A stretch of 64,000 nt of DNA from Agarophyton chilense (taxonomy: Eukaryota > Rhodophyta > Florideophyceae > Gracilariales > Gracilariaceae). Position 1 is the first letter of the stretch. The number at the start of each line of letters is the position of its first letter. Made by a program: the position numbers and the translations under genes. Below the pieces are notes generated by a model. It was not told the DNA's origin, made no database searches, and worked only from the letters and a program-made list of their open reading frames with translations. The stretch spans positions 124,001-188,000 of the forward strand of contig JARGXX010000113.1 of the NCBI GenBank assembly GCA_030374765.1, given 5' to 3'. This document shows, one piece after another, positions 19,496 through 30,891 of this stretch.

Positions 19496-22305
19496 GGCTG
19501 AGACGCTATGGTGCGTGCGCGACGCTGTGGGCGGATCGGGTGATGCGTAACGAAAGCGCTGAAGACAAGCGGTCGGTGTGCGATGCGGACTTAGAGTGCA
19601 GCCAGATACCCAAGCTAGAGGCTCTAGCTAGAGAGGCTAGCTAGAGAGAGTGAACGGTTTATGTAATGTATCTTCCCAATATGCGCAATTTAACCGAAAA
19701 ACTGCCCAATCTATGCACGGTGAAGCTCATCGGTTGAGGTACACGCATGGTTTTTGTAACGCTGAGCTCATACAAAGATACCCGTCCGCGTCGCGACGCT
19801 TGATATTGCTTGCTCGCACTTTCCTCGCGCCGCCGTGCCTTGACTGTGCTTGTTTCCTGTCGCCTTGTGCGGGTTTTTGATAGCCTCGGGCCGTCTTGTA
19901 ATGACTTGGTGCCTGCTCTGCGTCGCATCGCTCACAATGACTGTGGCTGCATCACACGAATGCGTGCTTTGAGGTTTACATATTGCTACATATTGCTTGT
20001 TTGTCGCGGGGGTTAGGAGATTAGGCTGTGGTGTTGGTTTTCATGTTCTTCCGTTGGCCTCATGGCAGCCAAGGTTGTGGTTGAAGTACGATAAAAGCGC
20101 TCCCCGAAACGGACTTTGACACCGTCACATCATTCGTCATGCTCTACAACTCGGTCAAGCCGGGGAGAAGCGGGGCAAACAACAGTAGAATGTTGAGGCG
20201 CAGTACAACTTGTGTGCGTCAACCGCGGAGAAGTGGAACGGTTGCCAATCGAAAATGAAAAGGGCGAGTGAAACATCTGCACAGTCACAACGGAGAAGAA
20301 ACAAGCGTTAATTATAGAGAGAAGCGGGAGACAGCTCGTCATGCAAAATGTTGGACGTGTCTGCTAGCATGAAACGCAAACACGAATTAGCGAGTGCTGC
20401 AAATCGCATCGACCAGCAGTTTTGCTAATGCTGTGCTGTCCTGACCTCGTCGCCTTCCCCCTTAACATGAAGACGTAAAGGAGTCAGGATATCTACCCCT
20501 CGCTGTTGTCGATGTGCCAGGAGGGCGACGTTCGCCTCAAATACAAACAGAATGTCCCGGCATCAAATAGAGCAACACGCTCTCTCGATAGACTTGAAAC
20601 GCACATCAGCATCGGCCAATACTGGAGGAATAAACACTGCAGAAACCAAGGAAGACCCAGACTGAGCGGTTGATTTTGATGTCAAAGCCAGGCAAACATT
20701 CGCCGTAGGTCTAGTTATTTCGATATTGAGCACGGATCCAGCATCTCTTTCAAAGTGACACTCCCATGCATAGTAAGCCCCTTGGCGAAGCCTGTACCCG
20801 TTCTACACCCCGTTGCCTCTTATCTGGAGAAGAAAACTGTTCGATGCGACTGTGGCACTGGTGTGAGAAAACATGTCCATCACGTTCTTTTCAGAGATCC
20901 TGTGACCAATGCTCCTGGACGTAACGAACTCCCTCCTCCTGCGCAAAGGGAAGGAAAGTCGCTGATAGATATGATAAGACAATGGCCATCCAAGTTTTTG
21001 GCCTTCCTAAAGAGAGAAAATTATCTCCGAAGATAGATCTCCTGGCACTTCGGAATCAGTTGTGTCAGACCGTAATAAAGAAGAAGAAGAAGCCCCTTGG
21101 AAAACATAATGAGCCGGTTCGTATATTTCTTTTTCGCAGGACTTTAGCTATCCTCTCGAACGTGCTTGTTGGATAGCTCTAGCTTTTCGTTCAGCGGCGG
21201 ATACGGAAAAAGTCGATCCTCCTCGTGTGACCTGCAGACGATAGCAAGTGCGAAATTCGCACGAAAGCAAACTGCTCTCTGCTTCAGGATCACGCACGAG
21301 AAGCTCGCTCCGTGCGCTGTGAAAGACAACCTACACAATGGAGGGTTAACTTCAATCCTGTGCTCAGGGATAAAAAGTGCATCAATTATAATGGAACAAC
21401 AAGCGGGCTCCCACAATTTTTGTTTTTGGCGCTGACGCTGAGAGCCTTTTGGCAGATAGTTCGTGAGCAACTTGTTCAAGGCGAGACATGACACAATGCC
21501 GCGAGCCGAATCGAGAAAGCTTTGCATAACACATGAGGCTCTGTGCAATGTGTCCCCCCTGTTGGTTCCAGTGGAAAACGCGAGAGGCATCTCACCGCTT
21601 TAAAACAGAAGTCGCACAACGCATGGGAAGTTTCTTGTGTCAGGCAAGAATTTTGTCGCACCAAGTATATCTCACGGCGCAATATTATGTCGGGCCACCT
21701 AGTTAGTTGGGGAGAAACGCGTTAGCCTATGAAGGCTATCGCGTTTCTCCCGAACTCAACCGAGCCTTTCAAGGTTTTCATGACTACGTTTTCTTTCACA
21801 CAAACTGCGTATTGGCTACAAAAAACTGGCCAACACACATGATGCGACTTTCCATCCTGGGTGGAGCGAGGCTCATTGCGTTTCGTTTCTGACACAAACG
21901 TGCTGGGAATCTGTTGAACGCAGAGGTGTAGTTATCACTTGTAGACTCTTGCGATGAGCTTTTCTTTCGAGAGGAGCAATTAAAGGTTGACTAACCACGG
22001 CTCTTGAGTCGAGAAAGCGGATGCACTCGACAGGGCGTCAGCCATATCGTATCAAAGCGCTATCTCTTCCTTCGTGCTCACTGCTGATTGATTGATAAAT
22101 GTAAAAGCCAAAGCGGGTGCTCTTCTTCCGGGAAATGACAGCCATCGGTTGCAAATGGAACATTTGCTCTGGTGTTTCGCGCAAGTGCTCTCTCTCTAGG
22201 TAGATACCTTCGAAGGTACTGCACTTGTATCTTGTACCAAAAGAAAGGCAGGAGGCGTGGTGACGCTGACGCGCAAAGTGGAAAAGTCGAATACCGAAAG
22301 CTCTA
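19496..22305. other. Gene-poor stretch, nothing recognised
   Basis: There is a palindromic CTAG-rich patch (GCTCTAGCTAGAGAGGCTAG and neighbours) at about 19618-19650. Short frames here lack ATG starts or motifs; for example, 20755-21036 opens with GTG. No gene can be supported. Confidence 0.5.
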
Positions 22306-23691
22306 ATGTTTTTTCATAGTCCTTTGCAAACGCCAGCGTGTGTACGACGGTGCACAGAGGAACGTATGGAGGGTTACAATAATGTCTCAAAAATTCTGTG
22401 GACAGAGACGCATCTATTCGTCCATTCTCGCAGTGTTCCTAATGCTTTCGCCAACTGCGCTTTTTTGAGCTGGCTTGATATGTGGGTTTCAGCTTCCATG
22501 ACCGCAGACGCGACATACAAGAGTCCGCAAACAACCGTAAACATCAGCTCAGAAAATTCCCTAGCTTTTTACGCGTCCCCGAAAGGCTCGCAAATGGGCT
22601 TAGAGCCTTCTCAATCCTTGAACGGTGAGCCACAGCGTGAAACAGGCCCCTTTGCTTCTCACTCGGCTTTTGTTTCATTGCCAGCTGCCACAATGAGTGT
22701 ATCGAAGTCATTTTCAGACTCACCGAATGAGTTTATCGTTTTAGGATCTGGCGTTTCCACTTCGATTCCAAAGATAAACTGCATAACGCGACCATCTGAG
22801 GAAAAGCCGTGCCTGGTTTGCAGAAAAGCGTTCGAAGATCCGTTTTCGAAAGAGCGCAGAAACAACGTATGTGCTTTGGTTCGACATTCTGGAAGAACGA
22901 TATTAATTGATTGTGGCAAGACAATGCGTGATGCTATGATGCGCCATTTGCCCATCATTGGTGTTCGAGATGTAGACGCCATTGTTCTCACTCACGGACA
23001 TGCGGACGCTGTTCTGGGTTTGGATGACGCCCGAGATTTACAGAGAGGTTCAGTTCGGGTCATGGAGAATGGTAAACTGGTTCGAAGAAGACCAGCGCCT
23101 ACTCCTATTTATCTCAATGAAGAGACGATGGATGTTTGCCGACGTGTGTTCCCTTACCTTATGCCGCCTAGCGAAGCCGCCAAGAATGGACAACGAGTAA
23201 AAAAGGACATTCCCAGACGAGTTGCCGCTTTGGACTGGAAAGTATTCGACGAGAGCCAATACCTCACGCCGTTTTATCCTTTGAAGGATGCAGGCATTGA
23301 GTTCACTCCGATAAAAATGTGGCACGGGGGCGAATACGTGTGCATGGGATATCTTATACGACTTGAAGAGACCCCGCGCTCGATGGAAAAGGTAATCGCT
23401 TACCTCAGTGATCTCGACGCTCTTCCAACAGAATCGCTCGAATTTCTCAAGGGATTGCCAAGAATTGATTTGCTCGTAGTTGATTTGCTTTCGGATTCGT
23501 CAAATTTGTCGCACCTGAACCGCGACGGAGCAATAGATCTGGTTCGCGAGTTGCGACCTTGCGAAGCAGTTGCTGTTGGCATGACATGCTCCCTTGGGTT
23601 TCACGATGAAGTCAACGAAGAACTAGCAATGCTGCAGGAAGAAGGAATTAATTTTAGATTAGCCTACGACGGAGAGAGGTTCCCGTGCTAA
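22306..23691 (+). CDS. Metallo-beta-lactamase-fold hydrolase (PhnP-like)
   Basis: 461 aa from ATG 22306; later in-frame ATGs at 22498 and 22693 are plausible starts because the first 130 residues show no domain. The catalytic domain begins near residue 142 with FIVLGSGVSTSIP, followed by LIDCGKTMRD near 200. The metal-binding signature is THGHADAVLGLDD at 229-241, with His230, His232 and Asp234. Later metal ligands are plausible at MWHGGEY and in YLSDLDALP. The final motif His is replaced by Ala, as I recall for plant members of this PhnP-like group. It probably hydrolyses a phosphodiester or related small molecule; the substrate is unknown. Confidence 0.78.
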   Translation: MFFHSPLQTPACVRRCTEERMEGYNNVSKILWTETHLFVHSRSVPNAFANCAFLSWLDMWVSASMTADATYKSPQTTVNISSENSLAFYASPKGSQMGLEPSQSLNGEPQRETGPFASHSAFVSLPAATMSVSKSFSDSPNEFIVLGSGVSTSIPKINCITRPSEEKPCLVCRKAFEDPFSKERRNNVCALVRHSGRTILIDCGKTMRDAMMRHLPIIGVRDVDAIVLTHGHADAVLGLDDARDLQRGSVRVMENGKLVRRRPAPTPIYLNEETMDVCRRVFPYLMPPSEAAKNGQRVKKDIPRRVAALDWKVFDESQYLTPFYPLKDAGIEFTPIKMWHGGEYVCMGYLIRLEETPRSMEKVIAYLSDLDALPTESLEFLKGLPRIDLLVVDLLSDSSNLSHLNRDGAIDLVRELRPCEAVAVGMTCSLGFHDEVNEELAMLQEEGINFRLAYDGERFPC

Positions 23692-24226
23692 CAGGTACGA
23701 GGTCGCTCTTGATGTACGCTTTGCTTCTCGCAGTAATGCGAAGAATAGTTGTTTTTATACAAACTGTACTTTCCCGAGTGTATCAATCGAAAGGAAAATT
23801 AGCATCGAGGAAACGTTGTCCCCCCAGCACGGCCTGGAACTGTTGGTGAAAGTCAAAACGACCACTCATGGCGGCGATCCTTGGCCTTGCACGGCGGTCT
23901 TTGCTCCTCGCACTCATGCGAAGATGTGTTATTCAGCTGCGCGCTGCATGATTGTTTGGTAATGTGCGTACCACTTGTACAAAGTGACGTATAAATTGTA
24001 CGTTTCCCCCAAGCCTGACACTGTGGCATTTGCTGGAAGACAAGCGTTTCCACGGCGCTTTTTACCGAAACAACGAACGAAACATCAATTCCCGCTGCAA
24101 TAGAGTTTGCAATTGTTTCATACTGAACCATTGGCGCCAAAGCTGCGCTTGCCCAGCCCAGCTTGACAAAGGCGCTGAGCGTATAGCCCCATGACACAGA
24201 AGTAGTACAGGGATCAAACGATTCTG
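23692..24226. other. Intergenic region
   Basis: A minus-strand frame covers 23853-24197, but it starts with GTG and has no motif. The segment probably contains the promoter of the gene beginning at 24227. Confidence 0.45.
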
Positions 24227-25651
24227 ATGAGGGCTGAGAAAAATGCAGATTCAGCTTTCAAGCTTCAACTACCGACTCTGCAGTCCTTCCGGATGGTTCG
24301 CCCTCCCCAAGCAACCATGAATCACGTTCACCTTCAAAACAGCGGCGTTTTCTCGCCGATTACTTCTTGCGCCCAAGAGACCCTTGTACCGGAATCCCCC
24401 GACAGGACAAACATGCAGCAGCAGCAGCAGCAGCGGCAATCTTGTGAGATGAAACACAAAGAACCATCAGCGGTGGCTAATACGAGCAGACCAGCGCGTC
24501 GAACAACGCGAAACCCGCTCTCAATAGTCATGGGCGGCATTCAGAGAGACCCGCCGCTGTATGTGCGAAGAGGGGCGCCTGGAGCGCCCAACGACGAAGA
24601 GAAGGAGAAGGAGGCCGCAATAACTGCACTGGAGCTGTCAATCATGGGGAGCGCTCTCGTGCTCACCCTGAGTTTACAGGTTGAAGAAGTGGTAGGGAGC
24701 AGGGGTGGATTCGGGAATTCCACCCGCGACACTGAAGTTGGATTCTTGTTTGTCGGTGCGTCCGCGCTCTCGTTTGCGCTTGGGTTTTATTCCATTGTGA
24801 CAGCGGCTGTCATGCTGCTTTCCATTGTTGCAACGCCAAACATGTAAGTTGGAAAGAGACATTCCATCGCGCGTAACGAAATCAAACGAGAGACGACTAC
24901 TCTGCATCCTGTGACCCGACACGCGAAGTGAGTGTTGGGGAGGAGGCAAGAGACGCGACTCTTGCAGCAGTCGTGTGACGAACGTACCGTAGTACAGTCT
25001 TTATCAACAGTTGCCTCTTTCATCGTGCGCCACTTTCATACGAGAGAGAGAGAGAGAGAGAGAGAGTTGAACGCTAACCAAATCTTGAATATGTATGAAC
25101 ACATTGGTTGTTTGACCGTCGTGTGTTGTCTGTGACGTACGGTTGTTTTCACGGGAATTGTCGGAATGGGGTGGGGGTTGAACTCATGGTGAAGGAATGC
25201 ACAGGCCATGCTGAAGAAGATGTCATGGTGGCTTATGGCGCCGCGATTATGCACGCTCGCTGCCGCAGGTTGTCTCGGCGTCAAAGCTCTGATCGCGCAC
25301 TTCCTCGGCCTCGAGAGAAGCGCCTCAATCCTCGGAGCGGTAGTAATAGGCATCGGCATGCTGCTCACAGGCGTGGCAACCGCGACAATTTGCCAATCTC
25401 TGGTTGACTTTAGCGCACGACACGTCGACGACGAAGGGGACAGCGACAATCCCGACGTCGTCAGCCAGTCCAGCAAGGACGGTGGGAAAGAAAGTTGCAC
25501 GGCGGGTGCATTGAAGGGAGGCCAAACGGTGCACAACGTAATGGGTGGGGAAGACGTGTTGGGGAATGGGCATCAAGCGTCGTCGTGTAGGACATACCAC
25601 GTGCGACATTGCCGCGAGGAGCGGCGGACTACGCACCGATCGCTTCCATAA
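24227..25651 (+). CDS. Hypothetical multi-pass membrane protein (two-exon model)
   Basis: Exon 1 runs from ATG 24227. Its frame can end at TAA 24847 (206 aa) or be spliced at the GTAAGT donor beginning at 24844. Joined to 25195-25651 it gives 357 aa. The first 120 residues are polar, with a Gln run near residue 64. Two hydrophobic segments follow near residues 134-152 and 172-202. The second exon adds two more (around CTLAAAGCLGVKALIAHFLG and SILGAVVIGIGMLLTGVATA) and an acidic tail. No known family was recognised. The AAG acceptor at 25194 is weak, so the single-exon 206 aa version remains possible. A GA-repeat (25042-25067) lies in the proposed intron. Confidence 0.4.
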
Positions 25652-26154
25652 CGGCTTTTGTAAGAGCGACTGCGGTGAGTTGCAGTGACGAAGATAGCCC
25701 TCAAGATGATGAATGAATACTGTAAAACCAAACATGACATAAAAAAAAACCGCGGTTGAAAGGGCAAGTGCCACTGCTCGCGCACTCTGTGAGAGACAGA
25801 GACACGAGCGAAGATAGTGAGAACGAGATATGTAGATATATAGATATATTATATAGAAGATCCGCAAGGCGGTCAAAAGAAGGGTTTGGGGGGGGCTGGA
25901 GGGCGGGGAAAAAGGTACAAATCTGTCTAGTAGTCGTAGTAGTAGTAGAGTAGTAGTAATAGTAGTAGTAGTAGTGTACTGAGCGCACTGAGAGACGAAA
26001 CGGCTCTGCTACCCACGATGCTAGCACACCCTTAAAAGGTTTATGTACATGTAGAACGAAAAGAGGAACAAAATGCCAGAAAGCGTACGCGCAAGTGAGA
26101 TGTGACGAGTGGACGGAAAGGAGAGTGAAACAGGGTGCAGCAGCAGAAGAGCCA
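25652..26154. repeat. Intergenic region with GTA/TAG microsatellite
   Basis: An imperfect TAG/GTA trinucleotide run occupies about 25925-25978, with AT-rich sequence near 25832-25858. No gene is seen; it lies downstream of the MADS-box gene. Confidence 0.6.
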
Positions 26155-27410
26155 TTAAAAGCCACCATCTCCCACGCGTTGACGCACAGTTGACTGAGGC
26201 TGAGAGGCATCGACGGCGTCAAGACGGTCTGAAGTGGGGCGCTTGCCAAGCGCGGAGGACGCGAAGGGCGGCAGCATGGAAGGCGAATGGGCATGCGGCG
26301 TGTGAGGTCCTGATGGCAGGTGGTGGGGCGGCGGTGGTGGTGGTGGTGGTGGTGGTGGCGGCGGCGGCGGCGGAGGCTGTGCAGAAGAGGGCATATTAGC
26401 GCTAGGCAGCGGCGGCAAGAGGCCGTCGTTGGTAGGGCTGGGGAAGGGCGGGTAGGCTGCGGGGTGGGGGTGACCGGTAGGCAGGGTGCTGATGACCTTG
26501 GGGGTGGCCAGCGGGTCATGCAGGTAGTCGGCGTTGTTGCGGGGGGTATCCAACGAGGGCGGGAAAGCGTCCGCAGGCGGCGGAGCGCCCGGCGTGCGCG
26601 CGCTATGCATGGCGGGCATGGTGAGGACGGCGGCGGACGACGACGGCGCAGGCGGCCACAGAGCCATTCGCGACGACTGCGACTGCGACTGCGACTGCAA
26701 CACGGGCGAATGTTTGGTCGAAGGTGAGAGGCGCGGACGCATCCGAGTGGCGCCCATGCGCGACGAACACGCCAACGGTACCTGAAAGCGCAACTTGGCC
26801 TTGAACTTTTGCTTGATGTCTGCAGGCGTTTCTCGCACGGAGCAGCGCAGCGGCGCGTCGACAACGTCACAATTGCTGCGCGCGTTGCGGCTACATTGCG
26901 GCAGACCATCCAAGTTGGGCTGCGCGCCATGCGCGCGCGCAGCGGAGAAGCGCGGCTCGCGCTTGACAGGCGACGCGGGGAACGCCGAGGGCGGCGGCGG
27001 CGGCGGCGGAGGCGGAAGCGGAGGCGGAGGCGGAGGCGGGGAAGAAGATGGCTCGCGGGCGCGAGAAGCGTCGGACGCGAAGCGCGCGCCACGCATGAGC
27101 ACTTCCCGCGGGCTGATGAGCGCGGGGCCGGGGAGCGCAGGGGCGCGCGGGCTGGACAGCGCGGCACGCGGCGAGCGTAGCGACGCTGTGGGATGCGGCT
27201 CCATTGCGACGCGCGCGCGCGGCGGCATCAAGACGGACGATCGAGCGCGCGACGCGCGCGCATGTTGACCCAACGGCGGCTTGGAGCTGTCGCGCGCGGC
27301 GTGCGACGGACGTTTGATGGTTGCGTGTGGCATGCATGACGACGACGACGACGGTGGCGGCGGGGGGGGGGCGACCGTGGCGTGCCACGGCGATGAGGCC
27401 GACGACGATG

Positions 27411-27444
<34 letters not shown>

Positions 27445-28134
27445 AGATGGCCGCGGGCTGGCTGTGTGCCAGGGCGATGAGACGGGCGGCGGCGGCGGCG
27501 CGCGTGGAGCGTAACACGCGGAGACGCGCGCGGACGGCGGCGGCGTAACGTTGACGCTGGAGTCGGTGTCGGAGCGCGGCGGCGGCGGCGGCGGCGGCGA
27601 CGGCAGATAGGGGGCACTCGCGGCGGCGGCGGCAGCGGCAGCAGCAGCAGCAGCAGCTTCAGCGGCGGGATCACGGTGCGACGGCTGTGAATGCGGGCGG
27701 TGGTGCGCATGTTGGAGACCGTGATGCGGCGGCGGCGGTGCGGCGACGCGCGCGGCGACGGCAGCGGCGGCGGTGCGCGCGGCAGTGGCGGCGGCGGTGG
27801 GGACGGGGACGGCGGCGGCGGCGGCGGCGGTGGCGGCGGTGGGAGATGGGCGCGCAGCGTTGACGTTGGAGTTGTAGGTGACGTTGTCGCGCGACTCGAC
27901 GTGGCCGTCGAAGGAGGCCAGACGCGATAGGGTGGCGGCCAGGTCGTGGCTACAATACTCGTACAGACGGTGCTGGCCGTTGATGTGGTTGAAGATGATG
28001 ACGGCTATCTGCGCGTCGCACAGCACGGACAGCTCCATGGCCTTCTTGAGCAGCCCGTTGCGGCGCTTGGTGAAGGTGACCTGACGATTGCGCGCGTCGG
28101 CGATGCGCTCGATGCGGATCTTCTTGCGCCCCAT
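26155..28134 (-). CDS. MADS-box transcription factor (MEF2-like, type II)
   Basis: 659 aa from ATG 28134. Residues 1-60 are a clear MADS domain: it begins [11 protein letters not shown] and includes [20 protein letters not shown] and [11 protein letters not shown]. These features match the MEF2/type II branch better than SRF. Residues 61-90 ([11 protein letters not shown]...) follow where the MEF2 extension would be; no plant-type K domain is seen. The remainder is Pro, Ala, Ser and His-rich low complexity with long polyproline runs, probably disordered activation or interaction segments. It should bind CArG-type DNA as a dimer in the nucleus. The gene shares a roughly 700-bp divergent upstream region with the HSP60 gene. 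Confidence 0.9.
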
Positions 28135-28830
28135 GGCGGGCGACGACCAGGACGACGACGACGACGACGACGATGATGAGCAAGAACAACACAGTGTGCT
28201 TCTGTCTCCGTAGAGATATCTGTGCGGATGAGTAGTTGTGCTTGCGCTAGAGCGACGCGCGGCGCGTGTGGTGCACGCCGCCGTCTAACCAACGCGCGCG
28301 TGCTCTCGGTGCGTCGCCCGTCGCGGCACATACAGCTCGCGCACGCGCACGCGCACGCGCCGTCGCCTTGTGTGTGCGCTGCAAATTCGCGCGTGTGTCG
28401 CCGCAATTACAGTGCACTGTGCTTCCTTCATTTTGGGCGCGCCCGGCACGTGGCGCACGCCCAGCCTTGCTCTCTCTCCTTGCTGTCCGCCTTTTCGCTT
28501 CGCCTTTTCGCTTCGCCTTTTCGCTTTGGCTTTCGCTCCCACTTTCGCTCCCACTTTCGCTCCCACTTTCGCTCCGGCTTTCGCTCCGGCTCTCGCACCC
28601 ACACGCGGCACACGCGGCACGCGTGGCACAGCGTCCGCACCACCCCGGATCAAAGCCGCGCCGTGATCGCCGCGCACGTTGCATCTTCGCCGCCGTCGTC
28701 ATCACGAGTCATCCCACCGTCGCCGCCGCCCTCCCGTTTCGCCGCCCGCCGTCCGCCGTCGTGCAACGCCCCACCCGCAGCCCGTCGCCGCTTCTCACTC
28801 AGCAGAGAGGTCGTCCGATCTTCCGTCGCA
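28135..28830. promoter_or_regulatory. Divergent intergenic region between MADS-box and HSP60 genes
   Basis: This region holds the upstream sequences of both genes. Around 28492-28596 lie tandem pyrimidine-rich repeats: CGCTTCGCCTTTT three times, then TTTCGCTCCCAC and TTTCGCTCCGGC units of about 12 bp. These could be promoter elements, but no known motif (for example a heat-shock element) was recognised with confidence. Confidence 0.5.
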
Positions 28831-30891
28831 ATGCTCCCGCTCGTGTTTGGCGCGTCGCGTGCACGCGCACCTGCCGCACGCTTTGTGCGTGTTGCGCGTG
28901 CTTTTGCCACGGGAAAGGACTTACGTTTCTCCACCGAGGCACGAAATCTAATGGCTAAGGGTGTTGATTCTTTGGCTGATGCTGTCGAGGTTACGTTGGG
29001 TCCAAAGGGTCGGAACGTCGTCATTGAGAAGAGCTTTGGCTCGCCGCAGATCACTAAGGATGGTGTCACTGTTGCTAAGAACATCGAATTCAAGGATAAG
29101 CACATGAACCTTGGTGCACAGCTTGTGCGTAGCGTTGCTAATGATACTAATAATATTGCCGGCGATGGTACTACCACTGCTACCGTTCTCACCAGAGCCA
29201 TCTACTCGGAAGGTATCAAGGCCGTTGCCGCAGGCATGAATCCCATGGATCTCAAACGTGGCATTGATCTTGCCGTCGAAAACGTCTTGGGTGCACTTAA
29301 GACCATGACTCAGCCCATCAGCACCAAGGCTGAAATAAGCTCCGTACGTTTTTCATACACTCACTCTTCCTTCTTCCCTGGCCCCACCGCCGCAGCGCAC
29401 GTTTCATTGCTGTGATGTTCCATTTGCGTTCACGCAACCAACAGAAGTGCCATCCCCGGGCTGCCCGTTTTGGGTTCTTTGCCCTCTGCACTGCAAGACG
29501 ATTTCTTTTATAATCTAGTCATAGTTACTCTGATTGCAACACTTTGTGCGCACAAATCTGCCGGTGCCCGCCTCCGCCTCCCCGCCTTTTCTTCTCTCAC
29601 GACTCCAGCTTTGTGTGCGTACTAACTCACTTTTATGCCTTTTCTTTGTCTTGTGTCATGCGCCGTGTAGGTTGCCACCATTTCAGCCAATGGCGATGAA
29701 AAGGTTGGTCATCTCATTGCCGAGGCAATGGAAAAAGTCGGTCGGGAGGGAACCATCACCGTGTCGGACGGAAAGACCATCCACGACGAACTCGACATTG
29801 TCGAGGGCATGAAGTTCGACAGAGGTTACATCTCCCCCTACTTTGTCACTGACCCCAAAGCGCAAAAAGTCGACTTTGAGAACGCCTTTATCCTCACCGT
29901 CGAGAAGAAGGTTTCCACCGTCGCCTCCATCCTCAACATCCTGGAAGGGGTCATGAAATCGCAGCGTCCATTGCTCATCATTGCCGAGGATGTGGAGAGC
30001 GAGGCGCTTGCCACGCTTGTCGTTAACAAGCTCCGCCTCGGCATCAAGGTCTGCGCCGTCAAGGCCCCTGGCTTTGGTGACCGCCGCAAGGCCAACCTCG
30101 AGGACATTGCCATCATGACCGGCGCCCAGCTCGTCAGCAGCGACCTGGACATGAAGCTGGAGGACGTAACCCTCAACGACCTCGGGACTGCCAAGAAGAT
30201 CACCATCACCAAAGACGATACCATCATCCTCGACGGCAGCGGCGACAAGAAGGCCATCAACGACAGATGCGATATGTTGAGAGACTCGCTTGAGAGCGCC
30301 ACCAGCGAGTATGACAAGGAGAAGATTCATGAAAGGTTGGCCAAGCTCAGCGGCGGTGTAGCCGTCATCAAGGTCGGTGGCGTCAGCGAAGTGGAGGTAT
30401 CCGAAAGAAAGGATCGCTTCACTGACGCGCTCAACGCCACCCGCGCCGCCGTCGAGGAGGGCATTGTGCCGGGGGGCGGCACTGCGCTGCTGCTCTCTTC
30501 CAGGGATGCTCTCAAGGAACTCAAGGGCGCCAATTTTGACCAGGACGTTGGAATCGACATTGTGCGCAAGGCGTTGAGAGTACCTTGCTACTCGATTGCC
30601 CGCAACGCTGGTGTCGAGGGATCTGTAGTTGTGGAGAGGCTGCTGAATCATCAAGGCGACTACCCGCTCGGCTACAACGCGCAGACCGGCGAGTACCAGG
30701 ATCTTGTCAAGGCAGGTATCATTGACCCGACCAAGGTTCAGAGAACTGCTCTGGAACAAGCAGCCTCTGTGGCTGGACTCATGGCTACAACCGAGTGTAT
30801 GGTCGTTGACAACCCCAAGGAAGAGTCGGCGGACATGGCCGCTATGGCCGCCGCCGCCGGGGGTGGCATGGGTGGCGGCATGGGCTTCTAA
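28831..30891 (+). CDS. HSP60: Mitochondrial chaperonin HSP60 (CPN60), two exons
   Basis: Exon 1 28831-29343, intron 29344-29670 (327 bp, GTACGT...TAG), exon 2 29671-30891; 577 aa. The protein is a group I chaperonin that folds imported matrix proteins in an ATP-driven double ring with HSP10. The N-terminus ([20 protein letters not shown]...) is a basic presequence ending before [10 protein letters not shown]. Hallmarks include [28 protein letters not shown] (nucleotide binding), [10 protein letters not shown], and [15 protein letters not shown]. The C-terminal tail [10 protein letters not shown] is typical. The matrix-type tail and sequence favour mitochondrial over plastid CPN60. The splice junction joins KAEISS to VATISANGD, as in relatives. 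Confidence 0.95.
29344..29670 (+). other. Intron of the HSP60 gene
   Basis: GTACGT donor and GTGTAG acceptor, phase 0, 327 bp. Removing it restores the conserved junction between the two chaperonin exons. Confidence 0.9.

Noticed and set aside
20755..21036. 93-codon plus-strand frame
   Set aside because: Begins with GTG, has no upstream ATG or acceptor I could defend, and no recognised domain.
23853..24197. 114-codon minus-strand frame divergent from the membrane protein gene
   Set aside because: Begins with GTG; the first ATG leaves a motif-free Cys/His-poor peptide.
25701..27710. Long minus-strand frames (Arg/Pro-rich) overlapping the MADS-box gene
   Set aside because: Off-frame readings of the trinucleotide-rich MADS coding region, without ATG-supported domains.
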